37,765 nucleotides of DNA from Streptomyces apricus (lineage in GTDB: Bacteria > Actinomycetota > Actinomycetes > Streptomycetales > Streptomycetaceae), in NCBI RefSeq assembly GCF_008369065.1, contig NZ_VDFC01000043.1, forward strand, positions 275,984-313,748, written 5' to 3'. Positions 23,206 through 30,821 of this stretch are shown here, in pieces. Position 1 is the first letter of the stretch, and every line of letters starts with the position of its first letter. The position numbers were made by a program, and so were the translations under genes. The notes beneath the pieces were generated by a model. It did not search any database. It was not told the origin of the DNA and worked only from the letters and a program-made list of their open reading frames with translations.

Positions 23206-23760
23206 TCAGCGGACGGCCTCCAGGACCTCTGCCGCCCCGAGGACCTCGGCGATCTCACCGAGGGCGTCGGTGCTGTCCAGGGCCAGCAACTCCTTCTCGC
23301 TCACACCGAGGTCGGTGAGGACCTCGCGGTCTCCGATGGGTCCGGACGGCACGACCTGTCCCTTGGAGGTGGCGCCGACGCCGTCCTCTTCCTCGTCGTC
23401 GGCCTCGTCCTCGGGTTCACCGTCCTCCGTGCCGTCGAGGTCGAGGGAGTCCAGGTCGGCGACGCCGTCGTCACCGGGATCCCTTCCGAGCAGTTCGTCC
23501 GTGAGCAGGATCTCGCCGTACGAACTGCGGGCAGCGGCCGCGGCGTCCGAGACGTAGATGCGAGGGTCCTCCTCGCCGTCCACGCGGACGACTCCGAACC
23601 ACGCGTCCTCCTGCTCGATGTAGACGAGGACCGTGTCGTCGTCGACCGAGGCCTCACGGGCCAGGTCGCCGAGATCCGACAGGGTCTCCACGTCGTCGAG
23701 CTCTGTGTCGCTCGCTTCCCACCCGTCTTCGGTGCGCGCGAGCAGTGCGGCGAAGTACAC
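23206..23760 (-). CDS. tRNA adenosine deaminase-associated protein
   Basis: A 184-residue acidic protein of the actinobacterial family found next to tadA: YFAALLARTEDGWEA at the N-terminus, a folded region to about residue 95, a very acidic linker (DGEPEDEADDEEEDG), and a C-terminal segment. Its role is not known; the conserved pairing suggests a link to tRNA editing. GTG 23760 is preferred because GGGAG lies 7 nt upstream; ATG 23781 in the same frame lacks a good site. Its last codons contain the GGAGG that may serve tadA. Confidence 0.82.
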   Translation of the reverse strand: MYFAALLARTEDGWEASDTELDDVETLSDLGDLAREASVDDDTVLVYIEQEDAWFGVVRVDGEEDPRIYVSDAAAAARSSYGEILLTDELLGRDPGDDGVADLDSLDLDGTEDGEPEDEADDEEEDGVGATSKGQVVPSGPIGDREVLTDLGVSEKELLALDSTDALGEIAEVLGAAEVLEAVR

Positions 23761-24119
23761 CGTGACTCTCCCACTGGTCATAGGCGTGCCGGTTGGGGGT
23801 CCCCCCGGCGGAGGTTGTGGACGGGGGATGAGTGCTCCGAGCCCCGCCCACTCGGAATCGTGGCAGAAACAGAGCGTTCAGGAGAGGTCTTCGGCTCGCT
23901 GTGTCCCGGTCGCGTCCCCGCGCCGGGGTGCGTGGCGTGTGCGTCGCACCGCCGCATGGCCCCACCTGAGCGCCCGGCGCCCACCGACAGCCGGATCGTA
24001 CGCCGCCGGAACTTCCGCTCCGTACGCGGCCGTCCGGGTGGGCCCGGCGGGTCGCGCGACCCGCCGGGCCCACCCGGACGGAACGGCGGCCGGTGCACGC
24101 GCAGGCGCACGGCGGGTCC
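23761..24119. other. Intergenic region with a long palindrome
   Basis: No gene is supported here. The region holds the leader of the tadA-partner operon and, at 24030-24081, a 52-bp perfect palindrome at the end of the small gene at 24120. Frames crossing it are artefacts of the palindrome and high GC. Confidence 0.5.
24030..24081. terminator. 52-bp perfect palindrome, probable terminator
   Basis: Each base pairs with its mirror across the centre 24055/24056, with no spacer: arms of 26 bp running CCGTCCGGGTGGGCC... to the central CGCG. It starts 38 nt past the stop of the small gene at 24120 (minus), so termination is the simplest role. It is unusually long and would form a very stable cruciform or RNA hairpin. 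Confidence 0.65.
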
Positions 24120-24302
24120 TCACCAGCGGAATGTGCGCATGCGCATCGCATGCCGCATGCGGGCCGTCTTCGCGCGGCGCGGCTGCACCCGGTCGCGCAG
24201 CTCGCGGGCCTCCTTCAGCTCCCGCAGGAACTGAGCCCGGCGCCGGCGGCGCTGAGCGTCGCTCTCCAGGTCCGCCCGGTTGCTCTGCTCCGGGTCCAGC
24301 AT
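24120..24302 (-). CDS. Small basic protein, unknown function
   Basis: A 60-residue protein: acidic start (MLDPEQSNRADLES), then a charged amphipathic helix rich in Arg (AQRRRRRAQFLRELKEARELRDRVQ) and a basic C-terminal end. It may bind nucleic acid, but that rests only on charge. ATG 24302 follows GGGGGTG by 5 nt; GTG 24311 in frame is less likely. I do not recognise a named family. It is followed by the 52-bp palindrome. Confidence 0.6.
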   Translation of the reverse strand: MLDPEQSNRADLESDAQRRRRRAQFLRELKEARELRDRVQPRRAKTARMRHAMRMRTFRW

Positions 24303-24424
24303 CGGCAACACCCCCAGTCAGGTCCCTCCCACTTTCCCTCCGACGGGCGGTTTGATGCCAACGGAGGTTTGCGCGGTGGCGGCGGTGAAGATTGCGGAAC
24401 ACTCCGGAACCGGCTGGTGACGGA

Positions 24425-24448
24425 CGTACGGGCGTACGGGCGTACGGA
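24425..24448. repeat. Three tandem 8-bp repeats upstream of upp
   Basis: CGTACGGG, CGTACGGG and CGTACGGA in direct succession, just upstream of the upp -10 box. CGTACG is itself a palindrome, so regulator binding is possible but not shown. Confidence 0.4.
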
Positions 24449-24467
24449 CGGCCGGCGCGGGCCCGGA

Positions 24468-24473
24468 TACCCT
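24468..24473 (+). promoter_or_regulatory. -10 box of leaderless upp
   Basis: TACCCT (TANNNT) ends 7 nt before ATG 24481. No Shine-Dalgarno sequence serves this ATG, which points to a leaderless mRNA and excludes the GTG at 24475. Confidence 0.5.
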
Positions 24474-24480
24474 GGTGGGC

Positions 24481-25116
24481 ATGCGTCTCCACGTCGTCGA
24501 CCACCCCCTGGTCGCCCATAAGCTCACCACGCTGCGCGACCGCCGCACCGACTCCGCGACCTTCCGCCGGCTCGCCGACGAACTGGTCACCCTGCTGGCC
24601 TACGAGGCCACGCGGGACGTGCGCACCGAACAGGTCGACATCGAGACCCCGGTGTCCGCCACCACGGGCGTCAAGCTGTCCTACCCGCGGCCCCTCGTCG
24701 TACCGATCCTGCGGGCCGGCCTCGGCATGCTCGACGGCATGGTGCGCCTCCTGCCGACCGCCGAGGTGGGCTTCCTCGGCATGATCCGCGACGAGGAGAC
24801 GCTCCAGGCGTCCACGTATGCGACCCGTATGCCCGAGGACCTCTCCGGGCGCCAGGTGTACGTCCTGGACCCGATGCTGGCCACCGGCGGCACCCTCGTC
24901 GCGGCGATCCAGGAGCTGATCAAGCGCGGCGCCGACGACGTGACGGCCGTGGTGCTCCTGGCCGCTCCCGAGGGCGTCGAGGTGATGGAGCGCGACCTCG
25001 CGGGCGCCCCCGTCACGGTCGTGACCGCCTCGGTCGACGAGCGCCTGAACGAGAACGGCTACATCGTCCCGGGCCTCGGCGACGCGGGCGACCGCATGTA
25101 CGGCGCGGCCGAGTAG
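24481..25116 (+). CDS. upp: Uracil phosphoribosyltransferase
   Basis: A 211-residue enzyme of the pyrimidine salvage pathway, converting uracil and PRPP to UMP. Seen: PILRAGLGM near residue 80, MIRDEETL, the PRPP loop [11 protein letters not shown] near residue 135, and the uracil-binding end [16 protein letters not shown]. The length is normal. ATG 24481 is chosen for its match to family N-termini ([11 protein letters not shown]) and the -10 box 7 nt upstream. It is convergent with the LytR-C gene. Confidence 0.96.
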   Translation: MRLHVVDHPLVAHKLTTLRDRRTDSATFRRLADELVTLLAYEATRDVRTEQVDIETPVSATTGVKLSYPRPLVVPILRAGLGMLDGMVRLLPTAEVGFLGMIRDEETLQASTYATRMPEDLSGRQVYVLDPMLATGGTLVAAIQELIKRGADDVTAVVLLAAPEGVEVMERDLAGAPVTVVTASVDERLNENGYIVPGLGDAGDRMYGAAE

Positions 25117-25184
25117 CCGCACGGCTGAGTGGCCGGGCGGCCCGGGGGCCGGAGCCCTTACGGCCCGGTGCCCCTACGGAGCCG

Positions 25185-25823
25185 TCAGCAGTCCTTCTTC
25201 GCCGAGGGCGCCGGCACGGGCTTGGCCAGGGTGGTCAGGGCCTTGTCGGCGTCCTTCTCCGCCGTCAGGGCCTTGAAGGCCTTGCCGAGGATCAGGTCGA
25301 CCTCCGCCGGCTTCGTCCGGGCGTCGGTCTTCGTCTCGGCGCCGACGAGCTGGGTCCCGAGGACGGGCAGCGCGGCGTCCGCGGCGGTCTTCGCACCGAG
25401 CACCACGCCCGGCCCGTCGACCTTCTTGTCGTACGCCTTGGTGGCGTTGCCCACCTCGCCGATCTTGAAGCCGCGCTTCTTCAGCGCGTCCGCGACGTCC
25501 TTGGCGAGACCCGAGCGGGTCGTGGCGTTGAGGACGTTCACGGTGATCTGGCCGGGCTTCGGCACGGCCTTGACCGGCTTCGCGGTGGGCGAGGGGGACG
25601 GCTTGCACCCCAGTGCCGGGCCGACCGCCGAGGCCTTGTCGCCACCGCCGGTGAAGACGTCGATGAGCTGCAGGGTGCCCCAGCCGGCCAGTCCGAGTGC
25701 GGCGACGGAGGCGGCAGCCGCGAGCACGATCCGGCGGCGACCCCGGTTCCTGCGCATCCGTGGGTACTTGTCCCCCGTGATCCGGTACTGGCCGCCCATG
25801 CCAGGGGGAGTGAGCATGCTCAT
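25185..25823 (-). CDS. LytR C-terminal domain protein, membrane-anchored
   Basis: A 212-residue protein: cytoplasmic N-terminus with a basic patch (RRNRGRRR), one transmembrane helix (about residues 34-55), a Ser/Pro linker (SPSPTAKPVK), and a LytR_C-type domain (ITVNVLNATTRSGLAKDVADALKKRGF). Such domains are outside the cell and occur alone or at the end of LCP cell-wall ligases; their role is not settled. ATG 25823 has TACGCT ending 6 nt upstream and no ribosome binding site, so it is probably leaderless; ATG 25817 is an alternative. Confidence 0.85.
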   Translation of the reverse strand: MSMLTPPGMGGQYRITGDKYPRMRRNRGRRRIVLAAAASVAALGLAGWGTLQLIDVFTGGGDKASAVGPALGCKPSPSPTAKPVKAVPKPGQITVNVLNATTRSGLAKDVADALKKRGFKIGEVGNATKAYDKKVDGPGVVLGAKTAADAALPVLGTQLVGAETKTDARTKPAEVDLILGKAFKALTAEKDADKALTTLAKPVPAPSAKKDC

Positions 25824-25829
25824 GAGCGA

Positions 25830-25835
25830 AGCGTA
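25830..25835 (-). promoter_or_regulatory. -10 box of the LytR-C gene
   Basis: On the minus strand TACGCT (TANNNT) ends 6 nt before ATG 25823. It is the same leaderless layout as upp, purD and dnaX in this window. Confidence 0.45.
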
Positions 25836-25911
25836 GTGCGCCCGGGCCGCAATGCCTACTAGATGATCATTGGTCGGCGGTCGGACCAACCCGAAAGGGC
25901 CAACCCGGGGA

Positions 25912-26208
25912 TCAGTCCAGTTCGAGGACGCGGGCGTGCAGCACCTGGCGCTGCTGGAGCGCGGCGCGGACGGCGCGGTGCAGGCCGTCCTCCAGGTACA
26001 GGTCGCCCTGCCACTTCACGACGTGCGCGAAGAGGTCGCCGTAGAACGTGGAGTCCTCGGCGAGCAGCGTTTCCAGATCGAGCTGGCCCTTGGTCGTCAC
26101 CAGCTGATCGAGGCGGACCGGGCGCGGCGCGACGTCCGCCCACTGCCGGGTGCTTTCCCGGCCGTGGTCGGGGTACGGCCGGCCGTTTCCGATGCGCTTG
26201 AAGATCAC
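25912..26208 (-). CDS. Conserved hypothetical protein with ParB/sulfiredoxin-like motif
   Basis: A 98-residue protein. Its C-terminal part, DLYLEDGLHRAVRAALQQRQVLHARVLEL, has the shape of the ParB/sulfiredoxin fold motif (hydrophobic-x-DG-HR-AA...). The N-terminal part (IFKRIGNGRPYPDH) has no clear match. Proteins like this are sometimes labelled VapB-type antitoxins in automatic annotation, but no toxin gene is adjacent, so I do not support a toxin-antitoxin call. ATG 26208. It marks the last core gene before the accessory element. Confidence 0.72.
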   Translation of the reverse strand: MIFKRIGNGRPYPDHGRESTRQWADVAPRPVRLDQLVTTKGQLDLETLLAEDSTFYGDLFAHVVKWQGDLYLEDGLHRAVRAALQQRQVLHARVLELD

Positions 26209-26777
26209 ACGGAAAGCCTACCGGCCGAGAGCTTCCGGGCGCAGCCATGGCGCCGGAGTGCGGCGCTGGAAATGACGTCGTAAATATGCGCAAACCGGTA
26301 ATTCTCCTGGATCACCCTTTCATGATCGATTCGGAAACTGGACGGGAGCAGGCCCTGGACTGGCGCGGGGCGGGCGCGGGGTGCGTACGAGGTGCGCGCA
26401 CCGGGTGTGCGGCGCGTGTGTGGGGTGTGTGTGGAGCGCGTGCCGGGGCGGGTGCGGGCCGGCGCGGGACGAACCGGCAGCGGCGGCATGGAACGGCTGA
26501 TGGGGGCGCCGTCGGTGGAGGTCCCCGGGACCGGAGGCCCTGCTCCCAGAGGTGCTCCCAGAGGTGATCCCAGGGGGTAGAGGGTGGCGGCGAGGTGCGG
26601 TCGCGGCCCTCGGCGGTTCGGGCCACGGCCTTCCGGTACGCGTCGCGGGTGGCGCGCTCGGCCCGGTTCGCTCGAAAGGGTCAGCGTCTTCTTCGTCACA
26701 CAGGCCCCCGAGGGCGCGTCTTATCTGCGGGGCCTTCGCAGCGGCGGAGGCGGATCGGCCCGCCCCCGCCGGACGGC
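26209..26777. other. Junction region between core and integrative element
   Basis: No convincing gene. 26277-26335 is an AT-rich patch (AATGACGTCGTAAATATGCG onward) unlike its surroundings; it can hold the promoter of the gene at 26208 or be an old insertion boundary. 26361-26475 is strongly G-rich on the plus strand. 26541-26576 has three tandem 12-bp units. A minus-strand frame here is Pro/Arg/His-rich with no ribosome binding site and is not supported. Confidence 0.4.
26541..26576. repeat. Three tandem 12-bp repeats
   Basis: TGCTCCCAGAGG twice, then TGATCCCAGGGG, in direct succession. It lies in non-coding sequence near the left side of the integrative element. Its role is unknown. Confidence 0.5.
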
Positions 26778-26930
26778 TCAGCCGCGTTCGGGCTTCCCGG
26801 ACGGGGGCTGCTGCCCCGATTCCGGCTTCGGCGTGCCCCGACCGGGGTCGGCGGGGAGCGGCTTCGGGGCGTTGCGGACGGACTCGGCGCGCACCAGGGC
26901 GCGCAGGATCGCGTACGGGTCCTTCGGCAT
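26778..26930 (-). CDS. Small protein at the left side of the element, unknown function
   Basis: A 50-residue protein: short helix MPKDPYAILRALVRAESVR, then a Pro/Gly-rich tail (PADPGRGTPKPES). ATG 26930 has AGAGGA 8 nt upstream. Small proteins with a DPYAILRAL-like start are, as far as I recall, found near the ends of Streptomyces integrative elements, but I give no function. It runs opposite to all other element genes and is divergent from the DUF6251-like gene. Confidence 0.55.
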   Translation of the reverse strand: MPKDPYAILRALVRAESVRNAPKPLPADPGRGTPKPESGQQPPSGKPERG

Positions 26931-26967
26931 GGAGGGGTTCCTCTCGTGCTGCTGTTGCTGAGGGGGT

Positions 26968-27399
26968 GTGGAAGAGCTGTCCGGTCGGACCGGGCTCCTC
27001 AGCAGCGGAGGACCATGCAGCGCCGGGCGCGCGGGGCGGGGGCGGCCGGCCGCCGTCTCGTCGGTGGCGTCGGTGGTCCTGCCCGACGGGCGAGTCGTCA
27101 CCGGCTACGCCATCGAGCCGACCAAGTCCGAACCGGTCGTAAGCAAGCCGGCCGTCTCGCGCACCGCGGTGAACATCGCCCTCGGAGGGATCGGGTTCGG
27201 CGCCGTGTGCGGCGGGCTCGTGCTCCTGACGACGTTCATCGCCGCACTCACCGCGCTCATCACCCAACTCATCACTCTCGCCGCGGTCATCTTCGGCGGA
27301 TGGATCGCCGTCCAGATCCTCGGCACGAGCGGCCATGGCGGCGGCACCACGGTCAACATCCGCAAAGCCGTGATCAAGCGGAACAAGTTCTACAGCTAG
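26968..27399 (+). CDS. DUF6251-like small membrane protein
   Basis: The convincing part begins at VLPDGRVVTGYAIEP (about 27073) and contains two hydrophobic helices (NIALGGIGFGAVCGGLVLL and ALTALITQLITLAAVIFGGW), ending with GGGTTVNIRKAVIKRNKFYS. This resembles the DUF6251 family, small membrane proteins common in actinomycete integrative elements, role unknown. The start is uncertain: GTG 26968, 27064 and 27073 are in frame and none has a well-placed ribosome site. A GGAGG-ATG at 27015 is in another frame. It is followed directly by a strong terminator. Confidence 0.65.
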   Translation: MEELSGRTGLLSSGGPCSAGRAGRGRPAAVSSVASVVLPDGRVVTGYAIEPTKSEPVVSKPAVSRTAVNIALGGIGFGAVCGGLVLLTTFIAALTALITQLITLAAVIFGGWIAVQILGTSGHGGGTTVNIRKAVIKRNKFYS

Positions 27400-27405
27400 C
27401 TACGC

Positions 27406-27450
27406 CAAGGGCGGCCCCCTCGTCTCGCCAAAGTCGCGGGGCCGCCCTTG
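27406..27450 (+). terminator. Hairpin terminator after the DUF6251-like gene
   Basis: A 13-bp stem (CAAGGGCGGCCCC with GGGGCCGCCCTTG) with a 19-nt loop, between the membrane protein gene and the replication operon. Confidence 0.65.
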
Positions 27451-27488
27451 CCAACCAGCATCCATCGAAGGAACTGGAGACCTCCAGC

Positions 27489-28355
27489 ATGACGCAACCC
27501 ATCCCCCTCACGCGAGCAATCGGCAGTCCACCGGCGAGCGACCGTGTGACGCACGTCGTGATGTGGTCTGGCGGCATCACCAGTTGGGCCACCGCCCGCC
27601 ACGTCGTCGCGCAGCACGGCGCGGCCAGCACGATCCTGCTGTTCGCGGACACCCTGATCGAGGACGAGGACCTGTACACGTTCAACGACCAGGCCAGCGC
27701 GCATCTCGGCGTACCGATTACCCGCGTCGCCGACGGCCGCACGCCGTGGCAGGTCTTCGAAGACAAGCGCTGGCTCGGCAACACCCAGCTCGCGCACTGC
27801 GCGCTTGAGCTGAAGCTGAAGATGTGCCGTGACTGGCTGGCCGCCAACCCGGCGCTCACCTTCGACACCACGGTGCTGCACATCGGCTTGGACTGGTCCG
27901 AGCCCGACCGTATCCCTGGCAACCGGGCCAGCTGGCAGCCCTGGCACGCGGAATACCCGCTCACCGAGCCGCCATACCGCGACAAAGACCAGCTGCGCGC
28001 CGAAGCCCGCGCCGCCGGATTGATCGACCCCCGCCTGTACCGGCTCGGCTTCGCCCACAACAACTGCGGCGGCATGTGCGTCAAGGGCGGCCAGGCGCAG
28101 TGGGTGCGACTGTTGAAGGTCTTCCCCGAACGCTACGCCCGCGCCGAAGCCGCCGAAGCAAAGATGCGCCGCCTGCTCGGCAAGGACGTCTCCATCCTGC
28201 GCGACCGCCGCGGCGGCACGACGAGGCCGCTCACGCTGGCCGCACTCCGGCGGCGCGTCGAACAGGAACCGGAACAGCTCGACCTGTTCGACGAAGGCGG
28301 ATGCGGCTGCTTCACCACCACGGCCGCCGCCGCGCCGCGGGAGGTCGCGGCATGA
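27489..28355 (+). CDS. PP-loop / PAPS reductase-like protein
   Basis: A 288-residue protein of the adenine nucleotide alpha-hydrolase (PP-loop) group. The ATP-pyrophosphatase loop is SGGITS (residues 27-32) after a VMW strand. A Cys pair lies in NNCGGMCVKGG (Cys193, Cys197) and a GCGC stretch near the C-terminus, which could bind a metal or Fe-S cluster. PAPS reductase-like proteins in mobile DNA are often auto-named phosphoadenosine phosphosulfate reductase, yet most lack a sulfate-assimilation context; relatives modify DNA (DndC) or nucleotides/tRNA. No sulfate genes are nearby here. It heads a four-gene run with ATGA overlaps leading into the primase-polymerase. The true reaction is unknown. 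Confidence 0.82.
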   Translation: MTQPIPLTRAIGSPPASDRVTHVVMWSGGITSWATARHVVAQHGAASTILLFADTLIEDEDLYTFNDQASAHLGVPITRVADGRTPWQVFEDKRWLGNTQLAHCALELKLKMCRDWLAANPALTFDTTVLHIGLDWSEPDRIPGNRASWQPWHAEYPLTEPPYRDKDQLRAEARAAGLIDPRLYRLGFAHNNCGGMCVKGGQAQWVRLLKVFPERYARAEAAEAKMRRLLGKDVSILRDRRGGTTRPLTLAALRRRVEQEPEQLDLFDEGGCGCFTTTAAAAPREVAA

Positions 28356-29248
28356 ACAACCACCTGTTGCACGCAGCCCTGACGGCCGCTGAACGCGGCT
28401 GGCACGTCTTCCCGCTCCGGCCCGGCACAAAGCGGCCCGCCCTGCACGGGGCCGATCGGTGCCGCGTCACCGGCGACTGCGCCCGCGGCCACATGAAGTG
28501 GCAGGAACGGGCGACCGTCGACCCGCACCGCATCACGCAGTGCTGGGAGACCAGCCCTGCCAACATCGGCTTGGCAATCGGTCCGTCCGGCTTGGTCGTC
28601 GTCGACCTGGACGTACCCAAGAACCAGAACAACAGCAGTGCGGACACGCCTGACGGCGCGGCGACCTTTGCGGCGCTCTGCGAGCGCACCGGCCACGCCG
28701 TCCCCACCACTTACCGGGTCCGGACCGCAAGCGGTGGACAACACCTGTACTTCACCGCCCCGGCCAACGTCCGGTTGGGCAACACCGCGGGCACCCTCGC
28801 ACCCCTGGTCGACACCCGGGCATGGGGCGGGTACGTCGTGGCCGCCGGCAGCATCACCCCCACCGGCTCGTACGAGACCGTGGACGACACCGCCCCGGCC
28901 CCACTACCGGGGTGGCTGCTGGAGTTGCTGCAACCCGCCCCTACACGCCCCGCGGTGCCGTTGCGGCTGCCCGCGGTCGACGGCAGCCGCGCGGCCCTGG
29001 CCGCGCTGGAAGCCGAGTGCGCGATGGTCACCGCGGCGCCGGACGCTCAGCGCAACATCACGCTGAATCGGTGCGCGTTCAAGGTGGGGCGGTTTGTCGC
29101 GTGGGGCGACCTCCCTCGGCACGTGGCAGAGAACGCCTTCCAAGCGGCGGGGGAGGCCCGGGGGCTCACCGCTGCGGAGTGCCGGAGCACCATCCGAAGC
29201 GCCCTGGACAGCTCCCTGCGCAAGGTCCGGCCTCGGGAGACGGCATGA
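28352..29248 (+). CDS. Bifunctional DNA primase/polymerase (Prim-Pol domain)
   Basis: A 298-residue archaeo-eukaryotic primase-type protein, the replication initiator class of actinomycete integrative elements (RepAM-like). Seen: GWHVFPLRPGTKRPAL at residues about 16-31, the metal-binding LVVVDLDVP, the SGGQHLYF histidine motif, and GGYVVAAGS. There is no helicase domain in this chain; that function is probably supplied by the DUF3631 ATPase two genes on. The start overlaps the previous stop as ATGA with GGGAGG upstream, and the stop overlaps the next start in the same way. Confidence 0.9.
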   Translation: MNNHLLHAALTAAERGWHVFPLRPGTKRPALHGADRCRVTGDCARGHMKWQERATVDPHRITQCWETSPANIGLAIGPSGLVVVDLDVPKNQNNSSADTPDGAATFAALCERTGHAVPTTYRVRTASGGQHLYFTAPANVRLGNTAGTLAPLVDTRAWGGYVVAAGSITPTGSYETVDDTAPAPLPGWLLELLQPAPTRPAVPLRLPAVDGSRAALAALEAECAMVTAAPDAQRNITLNRCAFKVGRFVAWGDLPRHVAENAFQAAGEARGLTAAECRSTIRSALDSSLRKVRPRETA

Positions 29249-29667
29249 ACACCCCTCCCCGCTCCTCCTTGGAAGGCCAGCCGGTGGCGAGCGGCCCGCA
29301 CCTCGCCCAACCGGCCGCACCGGGGCCGGTCGTGGGCGAGCCAAAAGGCGCCGCCCGTCAGGGCGTCATTTCAGCACTTCCCCGCACACAGCCCTTCCCC
29401 ACCGATGCCGCACCCCGCAGCACCACGGACCCGGTGCCGGAGCGGCCCGGCATCCGCATCTACGCTCCGCCCCTCTACCGCCGCCCCAACGACGGGGCCC
29501 GCTGGTCGAAACGCCCCGGAGATACCCCCAGCGCCGCCTACGCCTGCCCCTGCGGGCAGACCGGCACCGCCACGGGACTTCGCAGCGTGGCCGCCCTGAT
29601 CACCGAGTACGACGACCACAAGAACACCTGCACCGGACAGTTCACCGAAGGGAGGGCCGCCGCATGA
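29245..29667 (+). CDS. Element protein with a zinc-finger-like C-terminus, unknown function
   Basis: A 140-residue protein. The first about 95 residues are Pro/Ala-rich with no clear fold. The C-terminal part has CPCGQTGTATGLRSVAAL then HKNTC, a CxC...HxxxC pattern that could bind zinc. It is joined by 4-nt ATGA overlaps to the primase-polymerase before and the ATPase after, so it probably serves replication. No named family is recognised. Confidence 0.68.
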   Translation: MNTPPRSSLEGQPVASGPHLAQPAAPGPVVGEPKGAARQGVISALPRTQPFPTDAAPRSTTDPVPERPGIRIYAPPLYRRPNDGARWSKRPGDTPSAAYACPCGQTGTATGLRSVAALITEYDDHKNTCTGQFTEGRAAA

Positions 29668-30821
29668 CCGCCCCCGACACCATCGACGGTGCCGTACTGC
29701 TCGACGAGGTGGAAGCCTTCCACCGGCGCTTCAACGTCTTCCCCACCGAAGCCGCCTACGTCGCCGTCACCCTGTGGGACGCCCACGCCCACCTGCTCGA
29801 CGCCTTCGACTCCACCCCGAGGCTCGCGTTCCTCTCACCCGAGCCTGGGTCGGGGAAGTCCCGGGCACTGGAAGTAGTGGAAGCCCTCGTGCCGCGGTCC
29901 ATGGCCGCCGTAGACGCCTCCGCGTCCGCGCTGTTCCGCTCCGTCTCCGGCATCGACGGCGGCCGGCCCACGATCCTCTTCGACGAAATCGACACGATCT
30001 TCGGGCCGAAAGCCGGGGAGAACGAACAGCTCCGCGGCTTCATCAACGCCGGCCACACCCGCGGACGCGTGATGTACCGGTGCGTGGGAGACGGCTCCAA
30101 CCAGCAGGTACAGGGCTTCCCTTCCTACTGCGCCGTCGCCGTCGCAGGCCTCGGCTCCCTGCCCGACACGATCATGACGCGGTCCGTCATCGTCCGCATG
30201 CGGCGGCGAGCCCGCAACGAGAAGGTCGAGCAGTGGCGCACCCGCATCCACGTGCGGGAGGGCAACGCCCTGCGCGACCGGCTCGCCAAGTGGGCCGAAA
30301 CGATCCAGGACCAGGTCACCGACGCCTTCCCCGAGATGCCCGAGGGGGTGGCCGACCGGCCCGCGGACGTGTGGGAACCCCTGCTCGCCATCGCGGACGC
30401 CGTCGGCGGGCCCTGGCCGCAGCGGGCCCGGGAAGCCTGCCTGACCATGGTCAAAGCCTCCCGTGTCAACGACAAGGGCAGCATCGGCGTCCGGCTCCTG
30501 ACCGACCTGCGCGACCACGTCCTGACCGGCATCGACCGCCTGCCTACCGTCGCCATCCTCGACCGGCTCAACGCCCTCGATGACGCGCCGTGGGCCGACT
30601 TCAACGGCAAGCCGCTCGACTCCCGCCGGCTCTCCAAAATGCTCAGCGAGTACGTCACCGCCGACGGCGACCCGATCGGCTCCCGCAACATCAAAACCGG
30701 CGGGGGCGGAGTCCTCAAGGGCTACTACGCCACCGATCTACACGACGCGTGGCAGCGCTACTGCCCCCCGCCCCCGGAAAGTCCGCTACCTCCGCTACCG
30801 GGCACCGAAAACACCACCTGA
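29664..30821 (+). CDS. DUF3631 domain ATPase (helicase-like replication protein)
   Basis: A 385-residue P-loop ATPase. Walker A is PEPGSGKS (residues about 54-61), Walker B is ILFDEID (about 100-106), followed by AGHTRGRVMYRC and an arginine-rich RSVIVRMRRR sensor-like stretch. The C-terminal half has the DUF3631 pattern (PWADFNGKPLDSRRLSKML, GYYATDLHDAW). DUF3631 proteins are paired with Prim-Pol proteins in actinobacterial elements and likely act as the origin helicase. The iteron array begins within its last codons. ATG 29664 overlaps the previous stop. Confidence 0.87.
   Translation: MTAPDTIDGAVLLDEVEAFHRRFNVFPTEAAYVAVTLWDAHAHLLDAFDSTPRLAFLSPEPGSGKSRALEVVEALVPRSMAAVDASASALFRSVSGIDGGRPTILFDEIDTIFGPKAGENEQLRGFINAGHTRGRVMYRCVGDGSNQQVQGFPSYCAVAVAGLGSLPDTIMTRSVIVRMRRRARNEKVEQWRTRIHVREGNALRDRLAKWAETIQDQVTDAFPEMPEGVADRPADVWEPLLAIADAVGGPWPQRAREACLTMVKASRVNDKGSIGVRLLTDLRDHVLTGIDRLPTVAILDRLNALDDAPWADFNGKPLDSRRLSKMLSEYVTADGDPIGSRNIKTGGGGVLKGYYATDLHDAWQRYCPPPPESPLPPLPGTENTT

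Noticed and set aside
25912-26208. Toxin-antitoxin (VapB-type) call for the 98-residue protein
   Set aside because: No toxin gene lies beside it and its visible motif looks ParB/sulfiredoxin-like rather than VapB-like.
26312-26340. Possible second att copy (GATCGATTCGG resembles GAGATTCGAAC in the tRNA T-arm)
   Set aside because: Only about six bases match in a row, far short of the expected tens of bases for a tRNA-type att core.
26205-26699. A 164-residue minus-strand frame between the core and the element
   Set aside because: Pro/Arg/Thr-rich, no ribosome site, and it overlaps the well-defined gene end at 26208. I could not see a domain in any frame here.
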